Made by a program: the position numbers and the translations under genes. From contig JAGAMA010000021.1 in the NCBI GenBank assembly GCA_017624955.1, positions 1 through 41,740 on the forward strand: 41,740 nt of DNA. The letters run 5' to 3'. The notes below the pieces were generated by a model, which was not told where the DNA came from, made no database searches, and saw nothing but the letters and a program-made list of their open reading frames with translations. The DNA comes from Alistipes sp. GTDB taxonomy: Bacteria > Bacteroidota > Bacteroidia > Bacteroidales > Rikenellaceae. Shown in pieces: positions 1-8,780 of the stretch; position 1 is the first letter of the stretch, and every line of letters starts with the position of its first letter.

Positions 1-32
1 CAACGAATTTTGCGCTTTTTTACCATAAAAAA

Positions 33-68
33 TAGAGATTAGTAGAAACCGGTTTCTACTAATCTCTA
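33..68 (-). terminator. Perfect 36-bp palindrome, probable terminator after GH95
   Basis: Two 18-base arms (33-50 and 51-68) are exact reverse complements with no spacer. Read on the minus strand, the palindrome is followed directly by a T-rich tract (TTTTTT within 25-33), as in a Rho-independent terminator for the leftward GH95 gene. Its centre, GAAACCGGTTTC, also resembles LacI-family operators, so a regulatory role for a leftward gene outside the window is a second reading. Nothing else is apparent in 69-195. Confidence 0.6.
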
Positions 69-195
69 AAATATCGCTGTAATTTGCAAATAAACAGCCA
101 CTTACATTTTTATCCAAGCGCCGCTTTTGGCATCATTACCCAAAAAGGAGACCTAAATAGACTGTTGGGAGCGCATTCCAGCAGGTTTGTTGTTG

Positions 196-2556
196 TTAGT
201 TCAGCTGCACCTCGTGGGGTGTATTGGCTTTGAGCATTAGCTCTCCGCAGGCTTTGCCTCGCAGGTAGAGCTTCACGGTTTGGTCAATGGGCGATGTAAG
301 GGTCGCCGTGACTCCGCTCGGACTCCAGCTGAGGCGATCGAGGTGAATACCGCCACGGAGCGATGCACCGCACAATTCGCCTTCGCTCCAATCCGACGGG
401 CAGGCGGGCAGCAGCGATACCACACCCTCGTCCGAGTAGGTCAGCATCGAGAGGATGATGGCCGGATAGGCACCGCTCATGTCGGTATTGAAGATCGTAT
501 GCGGATCGTGTGTCGTCATCAGGTTGTTGTTGAAATAGTTGTCACCTGCCATCGTCAGCAACTCGTAAGCCACCTTATCGGCACCCAGGGCACAGGCCGG
601 GAAGGCCAACTGCGAAACGCCAAAGGCCATTTCACCACTCTTGGTGCTGCTTTGACGATAAGCAATGCGGCGATCAATGGCACGAAGAACACCCTCCTTG
701 AGTGCCTCATCGGCCATAATTTCGGGATCGTGGCGGTAGTACAAGCCGATCAGATGCGAGGCGTGACGATGCTCATGGTTATCGGCCAAATCCTGCCAGC
801 ACCACTCGCGCAACTCGCCCTGCTCGTTAAGCTGATAGGCGGGCAACTTGGACAACATCTCCTGCCACAGCGGTAACTTATCGCCATGCAATCCGCGCTT
901 ACTGCACACCTCGATCAGATCACGGAAGAGCGCTTTGGCCACTGCAATATCCATCGTAGCGTTGATGCAGGCCTGCTTGGGGCTGTTGGCAGGGTGGTTC
1001 TCGGGCGAGTACGAGGGGTTGAAGAGCAATTTGCCATCCTTGCCCTCGATCAGGAAATCCTCATAGAAGGCGGCAGCCTCCAACATAAACGGCAGAGCGC
1101 GGTTCAGCAGGAACTGCTCATCGCGCGTGTAGAGATAATAGTCGTAATAAAACATCGAGTACCACGCCGCTCCGGCCGTCCAGAAGGTCATCGGCCAGGT
1201 CGCATCAAACTGATTGTCGTAGCCGTGCAGACAGATGTGCGAGGGGATGTGAATACCCCGACAACGGAACAAGATGCGGGCATTGGTGCGGTAGGCATCC
1301 ATTTGCGACTCCAGCTTGTTGAAGAGCGGAAGCATCAGTTCGGGGGTCGAGGCCGCCAGGTAGTGCGACACGGCAGTCGGCAGGTTGCCGTTCGTGGTGT
1401 AATCTCCTGCCCAGCGCGGGGTCATCGTAGCACTCCAGATACCCTGCAGGTTGGGCGGATTGACACCCGTAGCCGAGAGGATGTTGTAACGCGCCGCATT
1501 GAAAAGACGCTCGATGAGTGCCGGATGGGCACCACCGAGGGCGAGCAACTCCTCCGACGAACGCTCCACATCGGCTCGTTTCGGGCCAAGGCTCAGGCTG
1601 ATGCGCTGCATCAATTCGCCGTGATGGGCACGATGCGGTTCAAGGAGAGCGGTATAGTCATCGGAGAGCGTTGCCAGGTGGGTGGTGATCTTCTCGGCGG
1701 CCGTGTCGTCGATCCGCTTCACGGGCTCCACCTCGCAAAGTAGCAAGAGGCGCTTGGCTCCTCGGATGATTACACGCTCCCCCTGCGTGGAGGTCGTACC
1801 ACCTTCACGCAGGATGCGGATCTCGCCGACATAGCCCTCATAACCTCCCTGCCAGGGGGTCGAGTACCAAACGCGGGCAGCGATGCGATCCGTCGAAACC
1901 TGCTGCTCCATGCGATCGATGTTTAGCTTTTCATTGAGGCTAAATTTACCCAACAGCTTGGGATCGAAGCGTTTGATCAGCTCCAGGTCGAGCTCCAGAT
2001 CAAAGGGCTTGTTACCCGTGATTTCGGTCACGGCCACTCGATCGGTGCGCGAGACGAAGGAGCGACGCTCAAAGCTGCCACGGCGATTTTTCCACGCCAC
2101 GCGCACCTCGCCACTGCGGAAATCGACCGAACGACGATAGTGCGACATGCGGAGCGAATCACTGCGCATGTTGAGCTGAAAGGCGGGGACAAAGAGGTCC
2201 GACTGCTTCTTACGCCCAAAGCCGTCGGCATGCGAAAGGGTCACGAGGAACTCCGAAGCCTCGGCGTACTTCCCTTCGAACATCAAGCGGCGAATATGCG
2301 CCAGGTGGTTGCCCTGCGAGGGCGGCGTAAGCGGTTCATGAATCGGCAGGAAGAGCTCGGTGTGGTTGTATACCTGCACCTCGTTGTAGGGGTTACCGGC
2401 AACCATCAGGCCCATGATACCGTTACCCGAAACGAGGTACTCCTCCCACGAGGAGGCGGGACGGTTACTGTAGAAGCCCAGGTTTTGATCCTGTGCCGAA
2501 ACGGAGGATCCTGCAAATAGGAGCACGGCCAAGATGAAATGTCGTAAGATTCGCAT
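196..2556 (-). CDS. Secreted GH95-family glycoside hydrolase (alpha-L-fucosidase type)
   Basis: A 786-residue exported protein with a signal peptide (about residues 1-21, ending SVSAQ). It matches glycoside hydrolase family 95, which removes alpha-1,2-linked L-fucose or alpha-L-galactose from glycans by inversion. An N-terminal beta-sandwich leads into an (alpha/alpha)6 barrel. Landmarks are NLQGIW near residue 369, an NGN pair near 389 in place of the usual N-I-N, a SPEN motif near 517 holding the expected acid Glu, and NTDMSG near 692 where the family has the base Asp in a DGNFG-like motif. The core signature after NGN is quite divergent (no QMNYW), so the exact substrate is uncertain. It is divergent from a GH43 gene, which suggests a glycan-foraging pair. 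The Met start lies about 20 nt downstream of a -7 box. Confidence 0.85.
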   Translation of the reverse strand: MRILRHFILAVLLFAGSSVSAQDQNLGFYSNRPASSWEEYLVSGNGIMGLMVAGNPYNEVQVYNHTELFLPIHEPLTPPSQGNHLAHIRRLMFEGKYAEASEFLVTLSHADGFGRKKQSDLFVPAFQLNMRSDSLRMSHYRRSVDFRSGEVRVAWKNRRGSFERRSFVSRTDRVAVTEITGNKPFDLELDLELIKRFDPKLLGKFSLNEKLNIDRMEQQVSTDRIAARVWYSTPWQGGYEGYVGEIRILREGGTTSTQGERVIIRGAKRLLLLCEVEPVKRIDDTAAEKITTHLATLSDDYTALLEPHRAHHGELMQRISLSLGPKRADVERSSEELLALGGAHPALIERLFNAARYNILSATGVNPPNLQGIWSATMTPRWAGDYTTNGNLPTAVSHYLAASTPELMLPLFNKLESQMDAYRTNARILFRCRGIHIPSHICLHGYDNQFDATWPMTFWTAGAAWYSMFYYDYYLYTRDEQFLLNRALPFMLEAAAFYEDFLIEGKDGKLLFNPSYSPENHPANSPKQACINATMDIAVAKALFRDLIEVCSKRGLHGDKLPLWQEMLSKLPAYQLNEQGELREWCWQDLADNHEHRHASHLIGLYYRHDPEIMADEALKEGVLRAIDRRIAYRQSSTKSGEMAFGVSQLAFPACALGADKVAYELLTMAGDNYFNNNLMTTHDPHTIFNTDMSGAYPAIILSMLTYSDEGVVSLLPACPSDWSEGELCGASLRGGIHLDRLSWSPSGVTATLTSPIDQTVKLYLRGKACGELMLKANTPHEVQLN

Positions 2557-2581
2557 GGATAGGTGGGTTAGTTTAATAGGG

Positions 2582-2639
2582 CAAAAATAGAAAAATCTGT
2601 CAGAAACAGCAATATTCTACCACAAAAGTTGTATCTTTG
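2582..2639. promoter_or_regulatory. Divergent promoters for GH95 and GH43
   Basis: The minus strand carries TATTTTTG at 2582-2589, facing GH95. The plus strand carries TATCTTTG at 2632-2639, facing GH43. Both fit the Bacteroidetes -7 consensus TAnnTTTG. No convincing -33 TTTG is seen at 18-21 bp for either, so an activator could be involved. The plus-strand box rules out the upstream in-frame ATG at 2637 as the GH43 start. Confidence 0.6.
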
Positions 2640-2666
2640 TTTCCAAACTACTTAACACCAACCCTT

Positions 2667-4169
2667 ATGAAAAACCTTTACACTTTTCTCATGGCCCTGG
2701 TGGCTGTGATGCTGGTGGGCTGCACGGGTGCGCCTTCGACCCCCGTAGCCACCTACACCAACCCGATCCTGGGCGGTGACTACCCCGACCCGACGATTCT
2801 GCGCGAGGGCAACGACTACTACATGACCCACTCGGCCTTCGACTATCAGCCCGGTCTGACGGTCTTCCACTCGACCGACCTGGTGAATTGGGAGCCTATC
2901 AGCTACGCCCTGAAGACCTACCTGGGTTCGATCTGGGCACCCGACATCTGCAAGTACGAGGATAAGTACTACATCTACTTCACGGTGGCACACCCGAAGG
3001 GACGAATGAACTTCGTGACCTGGGCCGAGTCGCCCTATGGTCCGTGGAGCGATCCGATCGACCTGAAGGTGGGCAACATCGACCCCTGCCATGTGGTGGG
3101 CGAGGATGGTTCGCGCTGGCTCTTTATGTCGGCCGGTAAGCGTGTGCGCCTGACCGATGACGGCCTGGCGATTCTGCCCGAGACGATGGAGACGGTTTAT
3201 CCCGGTTGGCAGTACCCCGAGGAGTGGCTTACCGAGGGCATGTGCCTCGAGGGCCCGAAGCTCCGCAAGATTGGCGAGTACTACTACTATCTGAACGCCG
3301 AGGGTGGCACGGCAGGACCTCCGACAAGCCACATGGTGGTTGTCGCCCGCTCGAAGTCGATCCACGGCCCGTGGGAGGATTCGCCCTTCAACCCCCTGGT
3401 ACACACCTACGATGCCGCCGAGCGCTGGTGGTCGAAGGGCCACGGCTCGCTCATCGACACCCCCGATGGCGATTGGTGGGTAGTCTATCACGCCTACGAG
3501 AACGGCTTCACGAACCTCGGCCGTCAGACCCTGATGGAGCCTGTCGTGCTGGGTGAGGATGGTTGGTTCCACCCCGTCGTGGAGGATGTGGCACAGCCGA
3601 TTGAGGCTCCCCTGCCGCTTGGCGAGAAGATCGACCGCAAGGCCCGCATCGGCGAGTTCCGCCTGGGCTACGAGTGGAAGTTCTACAAGTCGTTCAACCC
3701 CGAGCGCGTGAAGGTCGAGGATGGCGTACTGACCCTGCAGGGTAAGGGTACGCGTGCCGCCGATTCGTCGCCCATGATGTTCGTGGCGGGTGAGCACGCC
3801 TACGAGATCGAGGCCGAGATCGAGCTGCACGGCGATGTGACGGCCGGTCTGCTGCTGGTCTACAACAGCGACTTCTTCCAGGGTACGGGCTTCAACAAGG
3901 AGCGCCGCATGCGCTACCGCAAGGGTGGCGAGTCGGGTCGCGGCAAGTCGGCCGAGAAGATGTGGCTGCGCCTGAGAAACGATAACCACATCGTGACGGG
4001 CGAGTACAGCTTCGATGGCGAAACATGGGAGCGCGAGACGTGGGGCATGATGATCAACGGCTACGACCACAATACGCTCTACGAGTTCCAGAGCGTGCTG
4101 CCGGGTGTATTCTGCGCCGGCGAGGGTTACGCCACGTTCAAGAACTTCAAGTACCGCTCGTTGGAGTAG
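2667..4169 (+). CDS. GH43-family lipoprotein glycosidase (xylosidase/arabinofuranosidase type)
   Basis: The protein is 500 residues counted from the ATG at 2667. An in-frame ATG at 2637 overlaps the promoter and is rejected. The N-terminus is a lipoprotein signal with Cys19 in LVGC. A five-bladed propeller follows with the three GH43 acidic residues visible: Asp41 in DYPDP (base), Asp139 in IDPCH (pKa modulator) and Glu195 in LEGPKL (acid). From about residue 320 a beta-sandwich module like the GH43 C-terminal (DUF1349-like) domain follows. GH43 enzymes trim beta-xylosyl or alpha-arabinosyl side chains, and the lipid anchor would hold it on the cell surface or in the periplasm. No SusC/SusD pair is in view, so any polysaccharide utilisation locus would have to extend to the left. 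Confidence 0.88.
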   Translation: MKNLYTFLMALVAVMLVGCTGAPSTPVATYTNPILGGDYPDPTILREGNDYYMTHSAFDYQPGLTVFHSTDLVNWEPISYALKTYLGSIWAPDICKYEDKYYIYFTVAHPKGRMNFVTWAESPYGPWSDPIDLKVGNIDPCHVVGEDGSRWLFMSAGKRVRLTDDGLAILPETMETVYPGWQYPEEWLTEGMCLEGPKLRKIGEYYYYLNAEGGTAGPPTSHMVVVARSKSIHGPWEDSPFNPLVHTYDAAERWWSKGHGSLIDTPDGDWWVVYHAYENGFTNLGRQTLMEPVVLGEDGWFHPVVEDVAQPIEAPLPLGEKIDRKARIGEFRLGYEWKFYKSFNPERVKVEDGVLTLQGKGTRAADSSPMMFVAGEHAYEIEAEIELHGDVTAGLLLVYNSDFFQGTGFNKERRMRYRKGGESGRGKSAEKMWLRLRNDNHIVTGEYSFDGETWERETWGMMINGYDHNTLYEFQSVLPGVFCAGEGYATFKNFKYRSLE

Positions 4170-4190
4170 GATCGAGTTCGCATGAAAGAG

Positions 4191-4219
4191 AAGAGGGTGT
4201 CCATTTCGGACACCCTCTT
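4191..4219 (+). terminator. Rho-independent terminator of GH43 gene
   Basis: Twelve-base arms (4191-4202 and 4208-4219) pair perfectly around a 5-base loop, with a T run inside and after the right arm. It lies 20 bp past the GH43 stop and before the convergent small gene. Confidence 0.85.
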
Positions 4220-4239
4220 TTGCACTACAAGGGAAATCA

Positions 4240-4650
4240 TCACCAATCCTTATCCTCTCCCTCCATCATATCATCGTAGCGCGTATCGTTATAATCGGGT
4301 TCGTAGAAGAGTTCGTCGGGACTGCTGAAACGCACATCATCGGGCACATCACGATAGCTCGACCCCATTGTTGGCGTGATGTCGGGGATCAGCCACTCGG
4401 AGGCCTTTCCCATGTTGCTTTTCGAATATCGGTAGTAACGATTCTCCACGGGGTTATAGTAGCACCTTTCGTCATCGTTCTCATACACCAAATAGCACTC
4501 ATCCACAGCTTGGGGTGCGTGACGCTGTTTCCCCTTTTGTCGGGTGGGGCTACACAAACTCGAAAGCCATTTCAATAGCTCCACAAAGATATAGACAACC
4601 AGCGCAATCCCTGCACCGATGATCACAAGTACAATTTCGAGTAACGCCAT
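4240..4650 (-). CDS. Small single-pass membrane protein of unknown function
   Basis: The start is placed at the Met encoded at 4648-4650 (MALLEIVLV), giving 136 residues. A 25-codon upstream extension lacks a hydrophobic start and is poorly supported. One N-terminal membrane helix (about residues 4-28) is followed by a basic stretch with CSPTRQKGK, then a Tyr- and Asp-rich soluble tail ending in acidic residues. The tail contains YYNPVENRYYRYSK. I recognise no family. It is monocistronic and convergent with the GH43 gene. Base composition is a little lower in GC than its neighbours. Confidence 0.6.
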   Translation of the reverse strand: MALLEIVLVIIGAGIALVVYIFVELLKWLSSLCSPTRQKGKQRHAPQAVDECYLVYENDDERCYYNPVENRYYRYSKSNMGKASEWLIPDITPTMGSSYRDVPDDVRFSSPDELFYEPDYNDTRYDDMMEGEDKDW

Positions 4651-4825
4651 ATCCTTCTTCGATTTTCTACGGAACAAAGAAACGGAGTCGAAGTGACAGC
4701 TTTTGACACAAACCCCTAAAAACATAAAAATTGGCCGAAAAAGGAACTATTCGGGACAACAGACTGCACAAAAGGTCAAAATATGGCGTAGAGGCACTCC
4801 GGAGGGAATTTTCAGTACTAAAATG

Positions 4826-4856
4826 TTTGGATATAACCCCATTTTGACTACCTTTG
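4826..4856 (+). promoter_or_regulatory. Bacteroidetes-type promoter for DUF4988 lipoprotein
   Basis: TTTG at 4826-4829 and TACCTTTG at 4849-4856 are separated by 19 bp, a good match to the -33/-7 arrangement. This predicts a leader of about 80 nt before the ATG at 4941. Confidence 0.65.
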
Positions 4857-4940
4857 GCATCCAAACGGCCAAACGGAGGGGAAAACGCCTTTCGGGAGGC
4901 CTCAATCACACAATCAATCAAACTTAAAACATGTAGGTTA

Positions 4941-6191
4941 ATGAAAAACTTTTTCAAAATCTGGATGGCAGCCCTGCTCCTGGTGGGAGCCGTAGGTTGC
5001 GAGTACGATGACGACGAACTCTGGGACAAGGTCAATGACCTGGAGGAGCAGGTTCAGCAGAACAAGGAGACGATTGCCACGTTGCAGGCGCTGGTCGAGG
5101 CGCTCAACCAGGGTAAGGTAATCATGAACGTAGAGCAGACCGAGGAGGGCTACAAGCTCACCTTCAGCGACGGTTCTACGGTCGTGGTCAATCATGGCAA
5201 GGATGGTCAGGACGGTCAGAACGGTCAGGATTGCGACTCCTTCTTCCAGTCGGTTGTGGTAACGGGCGACTCGGTAATCATTACCCTCTCGGATGGTCGC
5301 ACGATCGAGCTTCCGCTCATGCAGCGTGAGACGGCAATCTATGCCACGGGATCGGATGGCACGCAGGGTGTTTACTGGCGTAACGGCGTAGCCACGGTGC
5401 TCAAGAGCCCTATTTCGGAGACGGCCAAGTGGACGCGCGGCAAGGCGATCACGGTTGTTGATGGCGATGTCTATGTAGCCGGCTACGAGACCCGCACGGT
5501 GATCCTTTGGATCAATGGCGAGCCGACGGCCCTGACCGACAACACGGTGGATGTATCGGTACACGACATGGCCATTGTAGGCAACGATATCTACATCGTA
5601 GGTGCTTACAACTCGGATCCCGTCTACTGGCTCAACGGCGAGATGAAGACCCTCGGTTCGATGGGCGAGATTCGCTCGGTGGAGGTCGATGGTACCGATG
5701 TTTACATGTCGGGTAGCGATAACGGCATGGCCGTCTATTGGAAAAATGGCGAGCGTGTAGCACTCTCGACCGATCCCTGGACCTATGCCGATGCTTACGG
5801 CATCAGCGTAGCCGATGGCAACATTTTTGCCGCCGGTTACTACGACTCGGAGGCTGCCACCTGGCTCAACGGCACGATGACGCAGCTGACCAACGACTGG
5901 AACTACGCCCAGTGCCGTTGCTGCATGATTTCGGGCACGGATTACTACGCCGCAGGTAACGATGGTTACAACCCCGTTTACTGGATCAACGGCACGATGA
6001 CGACCCTCGAAACGTGCAACAGCTTTGGTACGGTAATAGGTATCGAGCAGGTGGGCGACACGATCTACATGAACGGTATCTGCGACAACCAGGCCGTGAT
6101 CTGGGTCAATGGCGAGAAGCAGGTGCTGGCAGAGGCTACCACCGGTCCGAGCGCCTATGGTCTCTATGTAGTCGAGGAGATTGTGGAGTAA
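4941..6191 (+). CDS. DUF4988 lipoprotein with seven propeller-like repeats
   Basis: The start at 4941 gives 416 residues beginning with a lipoprotein signal (LLVGAVGC, Cys20). Residues about 24-50 form a heptad coiled coil (LWDKVNDLEEQVQQNKETI). Next comes the DUF4988 signature (VEQTEEGYKLTFSDGSTV, then NHGKDGQDGQNGQ) up to about residue 120. The C-terminal two thirds hold about seven copies of a ~45-residue unit of the form (I/V)Y-x-x-G-...-VYW-x-NG-x-x-x-x-L, for example VYWRNG, VYWLNG, VYWKNG, ATWLNG and VYWING. That is the layout expected of a seven-bladed beta-propeller. It is probably exposed on the cell surface or in the periplasm; ligand unknown. It has its own promoter and terminator. 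Confidence 0.8.
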   Translation: MKNFFKIWMAALLLVGAVGCEYDDDELWDKVNDLEEQVQQNKETIATLQALVEALNQGKVIMNVEQTEEGYKLTFSDGSTVVVNHGKDGQDGQNGQDCDSFFQSVVVTGDSVIITLSDGRTIELPLMQRETAIYATGSDGTQGVYWRNGVATVLKSPISETAKWTRGKAITVVDGDVYVAGYETRTVILWINGEPTALTDNTVDVSVHDMAIVGNDIYIVGAYNSDPVYWLNGEMKTLGSMGEIRSVEVDGTDVYMSGSDNGMAVYWKNGERVALSTDPWTYADAYGISVADGNIFAAGYYDSEAATWLNGTMTQLTNDWNYAQCRCCMISGTDYYAAGNDGYNPVYWINGTMTTLETCNSFGTVIGIEQVGDTIYMNGICDNQAVIWVNGEKQVLAEATTGPSAYGLYVVEEIVE

Positions 6192-6213
6192 GACCACCCC
6201 TCACAACAAGAAC

Positions 6214-6250
6214 GAGGAGTATCCCAAGCAGGGGTACTCCTCCTTTTTTT
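6214..6250 (+). terminator. Terminator between convergent lipoprotein and cls genes
   Basis: GAGGAGTATCCC (6214-6225) pairs, with one mismatch, with GGGGTACTCCTC (6231-6242), followed by seven T residues (6244-6250). It ends the DUF4988 gene and lies just before the stop of cls on the other strand. Confidence 0.8.
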
Positions 6251-6263
6251 GGTCTCTGGGCCG

Positions 6264-7682
6264 TTACAGCAGGGGCGAGAAGAGGCGCATGACCGACTCG
6301 GCAAATTTGCGCAGGCGGGGGCGGTTGAACCACTCGGCAGGGGTCAGCAGGTGGCAGCGTGTCAAGTCCTCCTCAACGAGCGCCGAAAGCCGTCCGACTA
6401 GCTTCGGATCGTAGGCAAAGGCGTTGATCTCGAAGTTGTGCTCGAAGCTGCGGAAATCCATGTTCGAAGAGCCGAACACGGCCAGCTCGTCATCAATGAG
6501 CACGAGCTTCGAGTGGAGGAATCCGGCCATATAGAAGTAGATCTTCACGCCGGCGCGCATCATGTCGTCGATGTAGGAGTGGATGGCCAGATCGACCGCC
6601 CGCGAATCGGAGCGGAGCGGAAGAATCAGTCGCACATCGACCCCCGCAAGAGCGGCCGTCTGCAGGGCATTGTTGAGCGTCTCGGAGGGGAGGAAGTAGG
6701 GCGTTTCGATCCAGATACGACGACGTGCCCGCATCACGGCCATCGAGACAGCCTGCAGCAACACGCGCCACTTTCCGAAGGGGCCTCCCGAAAGCAGTTG
6801 TACGACATTCTCTTCCGAGGCGATCTCGGTCGAGGCGAAGTAGCGCTTCCCCTCGACATGCTGTCGCGTGGTGGCAAACCAATCGCCCAGGAAGGCGCTC
6901 TGCAACCCGGCAACACCCATACCCTCGATGCGGAAGTGGGTATCACGCCAGGGGCCCAACTCCGAGCCGTAGAGGTAGCGATCGGCAATGTTCATGCCAC
7001 CGAGGTAGCCGATGCGCCCGTCGATAATCACCTCCTTGCGGTGGTTGCGGTAATTGACCTTGCTCGTAAAGCGGGGGAACTGCACATGGAGGAAGGGGTG
7101 CACCTCGCCACCCAGCGCAATCAGCTCGTCGAAGAACCTCTTGCGCACGCTGCGCGACCCTACATCATCGTAGAGCAGGCGCACCTCGACACCCGCGCGC
7201 GCCCTTTCGACGAGGGCATCTCGGAGCATACGCCCTGCACGATCATCCTCGATGATGTAGTATTGGAGGTGGATGTGGTGCTGCGCTGCACGGATATCGC
7301 GCAGGAGCGCCTCCATCTTCTGCATGCCCCCCGTGAAGATCTCGTAGCGCGTTCCATAGAGGGGCACGGCCTGGCCGTTGTAGCTCAACAGGTGGCTGAG
7401 GGGCTGAAAACGCCCCGGCAACATGGGGCGCACCTCCTGCTCTTGCTGTTCGAGGTAGGAGGCCACCTGCTTACGCACACGGCGCGAAATGGTGCGCCGC
7501 TTCGAGAGGTTCTGCCCGAAGAAGAAATAAAAGACAAGCCCGACGACGGGAGCCAACAACAAGACCACCAGCCACGGCAAGCTCTTAAGCGGGTTGCGGT
7601 TTTCGGAGATGATCACCACCACCACACCCACGATCGAAAGGCCATATATGGTGGCCAGAAGATAGGAGAGCCACGCCGGCAT
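6264..7682 (-). CDS. cls: Cardiolipin synthase (phospholipase D superfamily)
   Basis: A 472-residue inner-membrane enzyme that condenses phosphatidylglycerol into cardiolipin. Two N-terminal membrane helices (about residues 5-25 and 35-55, the PLDc_N region) precede two HKD catalytic motifs. These are NHRKEVIID with the following GGMN near residue 212, and LHSKLVLID with GSSNMD near 390. Length and order match bacterial ClsA-type enzymes. It lies 15 bp downstream of the DUF4837 lipoprotein gene on the same strand, so the two are probably cotranscribed from the promoter near 8750. Confidence 0.92.
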   Translation of the reverse strand: MPAWLSYLLATIYGLSIVGVVVVIISENRNPLKSLPWLVVLLLAPVVGLVFYFFFGQNLSKRRTISRRVRKQVASYLEQQEQEVRPMLPGRFQPLSHLLSYNGQAVPLYGTRYEIFTGGMQKMEALLRDIRAAQHHIHLQYYIIEDDRAGRMLRDALVERARAGVEVRLLYDDVGSRSVRKRFFDELIALGGEVHPFLHVQFPRFTSKVNYRNHRKEVIIDGRIGYLGGMNIADRYLYGSELGPWRDTHFRIEGMGVAGLQSAFLGDWFATTRQHVEGKRYFASTEIASEENVVQLLSGGPFGKWRVLLQAVSMAVMRARRRIWIETPYFLPSETLNNALQTAALAGVDVRLILPLRSDSRAVDLAIHSYIDDMMRAGVKIYFYMAGFLHSKLVLIDDELAVFGSSNMDFRSFEHNFEINAFAYDPKLVGRLSALVEEDLTRCHLLTPAEWFNRPRLRKFAESVMRLFSPLL

Positions 7683-7697
7683 AGGGCTAAAGGTTGA

Positions 7698-8714
7698 TTA
7701 TTCGGCCGCTTGGGTCGCGGGGAACTGAATCGTATGCAGCAGGTGCTCCAACCCGTGCATCAGGTTGCGCTTGTGGGGTGGGAGCTTCGGTGCATAGACA
7801 TAGCAGTCGAAGGTAAAGAGGTTGCCCGTGGCGTTATCGAGGGTCGTGTAGCTCACAAACGGGCCACCCATAAAGTCACCCTCCACATCCCAGAATCCGC
7901 GCAGCTCGACCCAGGGGCGACCCTCGAGACGGAAGGTGCGCATCTCGGGTTCAAAGACGGGCGAAGTGATCATGTAGGAGCCATCCGAGGGGCCCGGGAT
8001 GCGCTTCACGAAGCGGTTGCGCGCGGCCACCAAAGCGGCAGCCGTCAGATCCTGCTTGCCCGTATAGGGGTAGCTATAGATGACAAAACCCTGGCTTGCC
8101 TCGGGGTATTCGTAGCGTGCCCAGACAAAGTCGGGCGTATCGGCGGCCAGGATGTAGCCCTTCGGAACATGCATCTCGACCCCGAAATGCTGCTTCACGG
8201 CCTGCTCGATGCCCGGCATGCCGAACTTCTCGGCATAGGCTACGGCGCGGTCACGCTCGGCCATCTTGACCACCTGCACCAGCTTATCGCCATGGGCGGC
8301 CAGGTAATCGATGAGCGCCTGCTGCGAGGGACCCTGCAGCGTGAGCATCAGCTGCGGAGCGGCCGTCACATCGTACTCGACCGCCACCGAGGCCTCCTGC
8401 ACCGTCTCATCGACAAGCACTTTGAGGATGTTGCGGTGCTCGGCCACGATGTTCTTAAAGCCGTCGGGCGTGGTGCGCAAGACATCAAATTCGGGCTCCT
8501 GCTGCGGCAGGTAGGGGATAGGCGCGGCCAGGATCGAGCGGAGCGAATCGCCCAGCTCACCCACCCACACGGGCTGCGTAGCAACCACGACCAACTCGTA
8601 GGGACGACCCTGCGAAGTCTTCTGGTTGGTGCTCAGCGTATGGAAGGCCTTGCACGAAACAAACAACAGCGCAACGGCCGACACCAGGAGGAGGGAACGA
8701 AGATTTTTCAACAT
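7698..8714 (-). CDS. DUF4837 family lipoprotein
   Basis: A 338-residue protein with a lipoprotein signal (LLFVSC, Cys21). The whole length matches the Bacteroidetes DUF4837 family, whose function is not known. The mature part shows a repeated layout of alpha/beta segments, with conserved-looking RNRFVKRIPGPSDGSYM and WVELRGFWDVEGDFMGGPFV. It is first in a two-gene unit with cls, which hints at an envelope role but does not prove one. Its -7 box (minus strand 8746-8753) is 32 nt from the ATG. Confidence 0.8.
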   Translation of the reverse strand: MLKNLRSLLLVSAVALLFVSCKAFHTLSTNQKTSQGRPYELVVVATQPVWVGELGDSLRSILAAPIPYLPQQEPEFDVLRTTPDGFKNIVAEHRNILKVLVDETVQEASVAVEYDVTAAPQLMLTLQGPSQQALIDYLAAHGDKLVQVVKMAERDRAVAYAEKFGMPGIEQAVKQHFGVEMHVPKGYILAADTPDFVWARYEYPEASQGFVIYSYPYTGKQDLTAAALVAARNRFVKRIPGPSDGSYMITSPVFEPEMRTFRLEGRPWVELRGFWDVEGDFMGGPFVSYTTLDNATGNLFTFDCYVYAPKLPPHKRNLMHGLEHLLHTIQFPATQAAE

Positions 8715-8745
8715 AAGCTTAAGAGGTTATACAGACTCGTAGATG

Positions 8746-8773
8746 CAAATATACAAAATAATTCCTATATTTG
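8746..8773. promoter_or_regulatory. Face-to-face -7 boxes; near-leaderless deacetylase gene
   Basis: TATATTTG occurs on the minus strand at 8746-8753 (for the DUF4837 gene) and on the plus strand at 8766-8773 (for the deacetylase). The plus-strand box is only 7 bp from the ATG at 8781, so transcription should start at or within a base or two of the start codon. Confidence 0.65.
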
Positions 8774-8780
8774 TCCCCGT

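Noticed and set aside
2652-4070. Long minus-strand ORF opposite GH43 (and similar frames opposite other GC-rich genes)
   Set aside because: Antisense shadows caused by codon bias; their translations are His/Arg/Val-rich with no domain pattern.
4854-4940. N-terminal extension of the DUF4988 lipoprotein
   Set aside because: It would place non-hydrophobic residues before the lipoprotein signal and begins within the promoter.
7710-8780. Long open frame upstream of the deacetylase start
   Set aside because: It is antisense to the DUF4837 gene; the promoter at 8766-8773 fixes the start at 8781.
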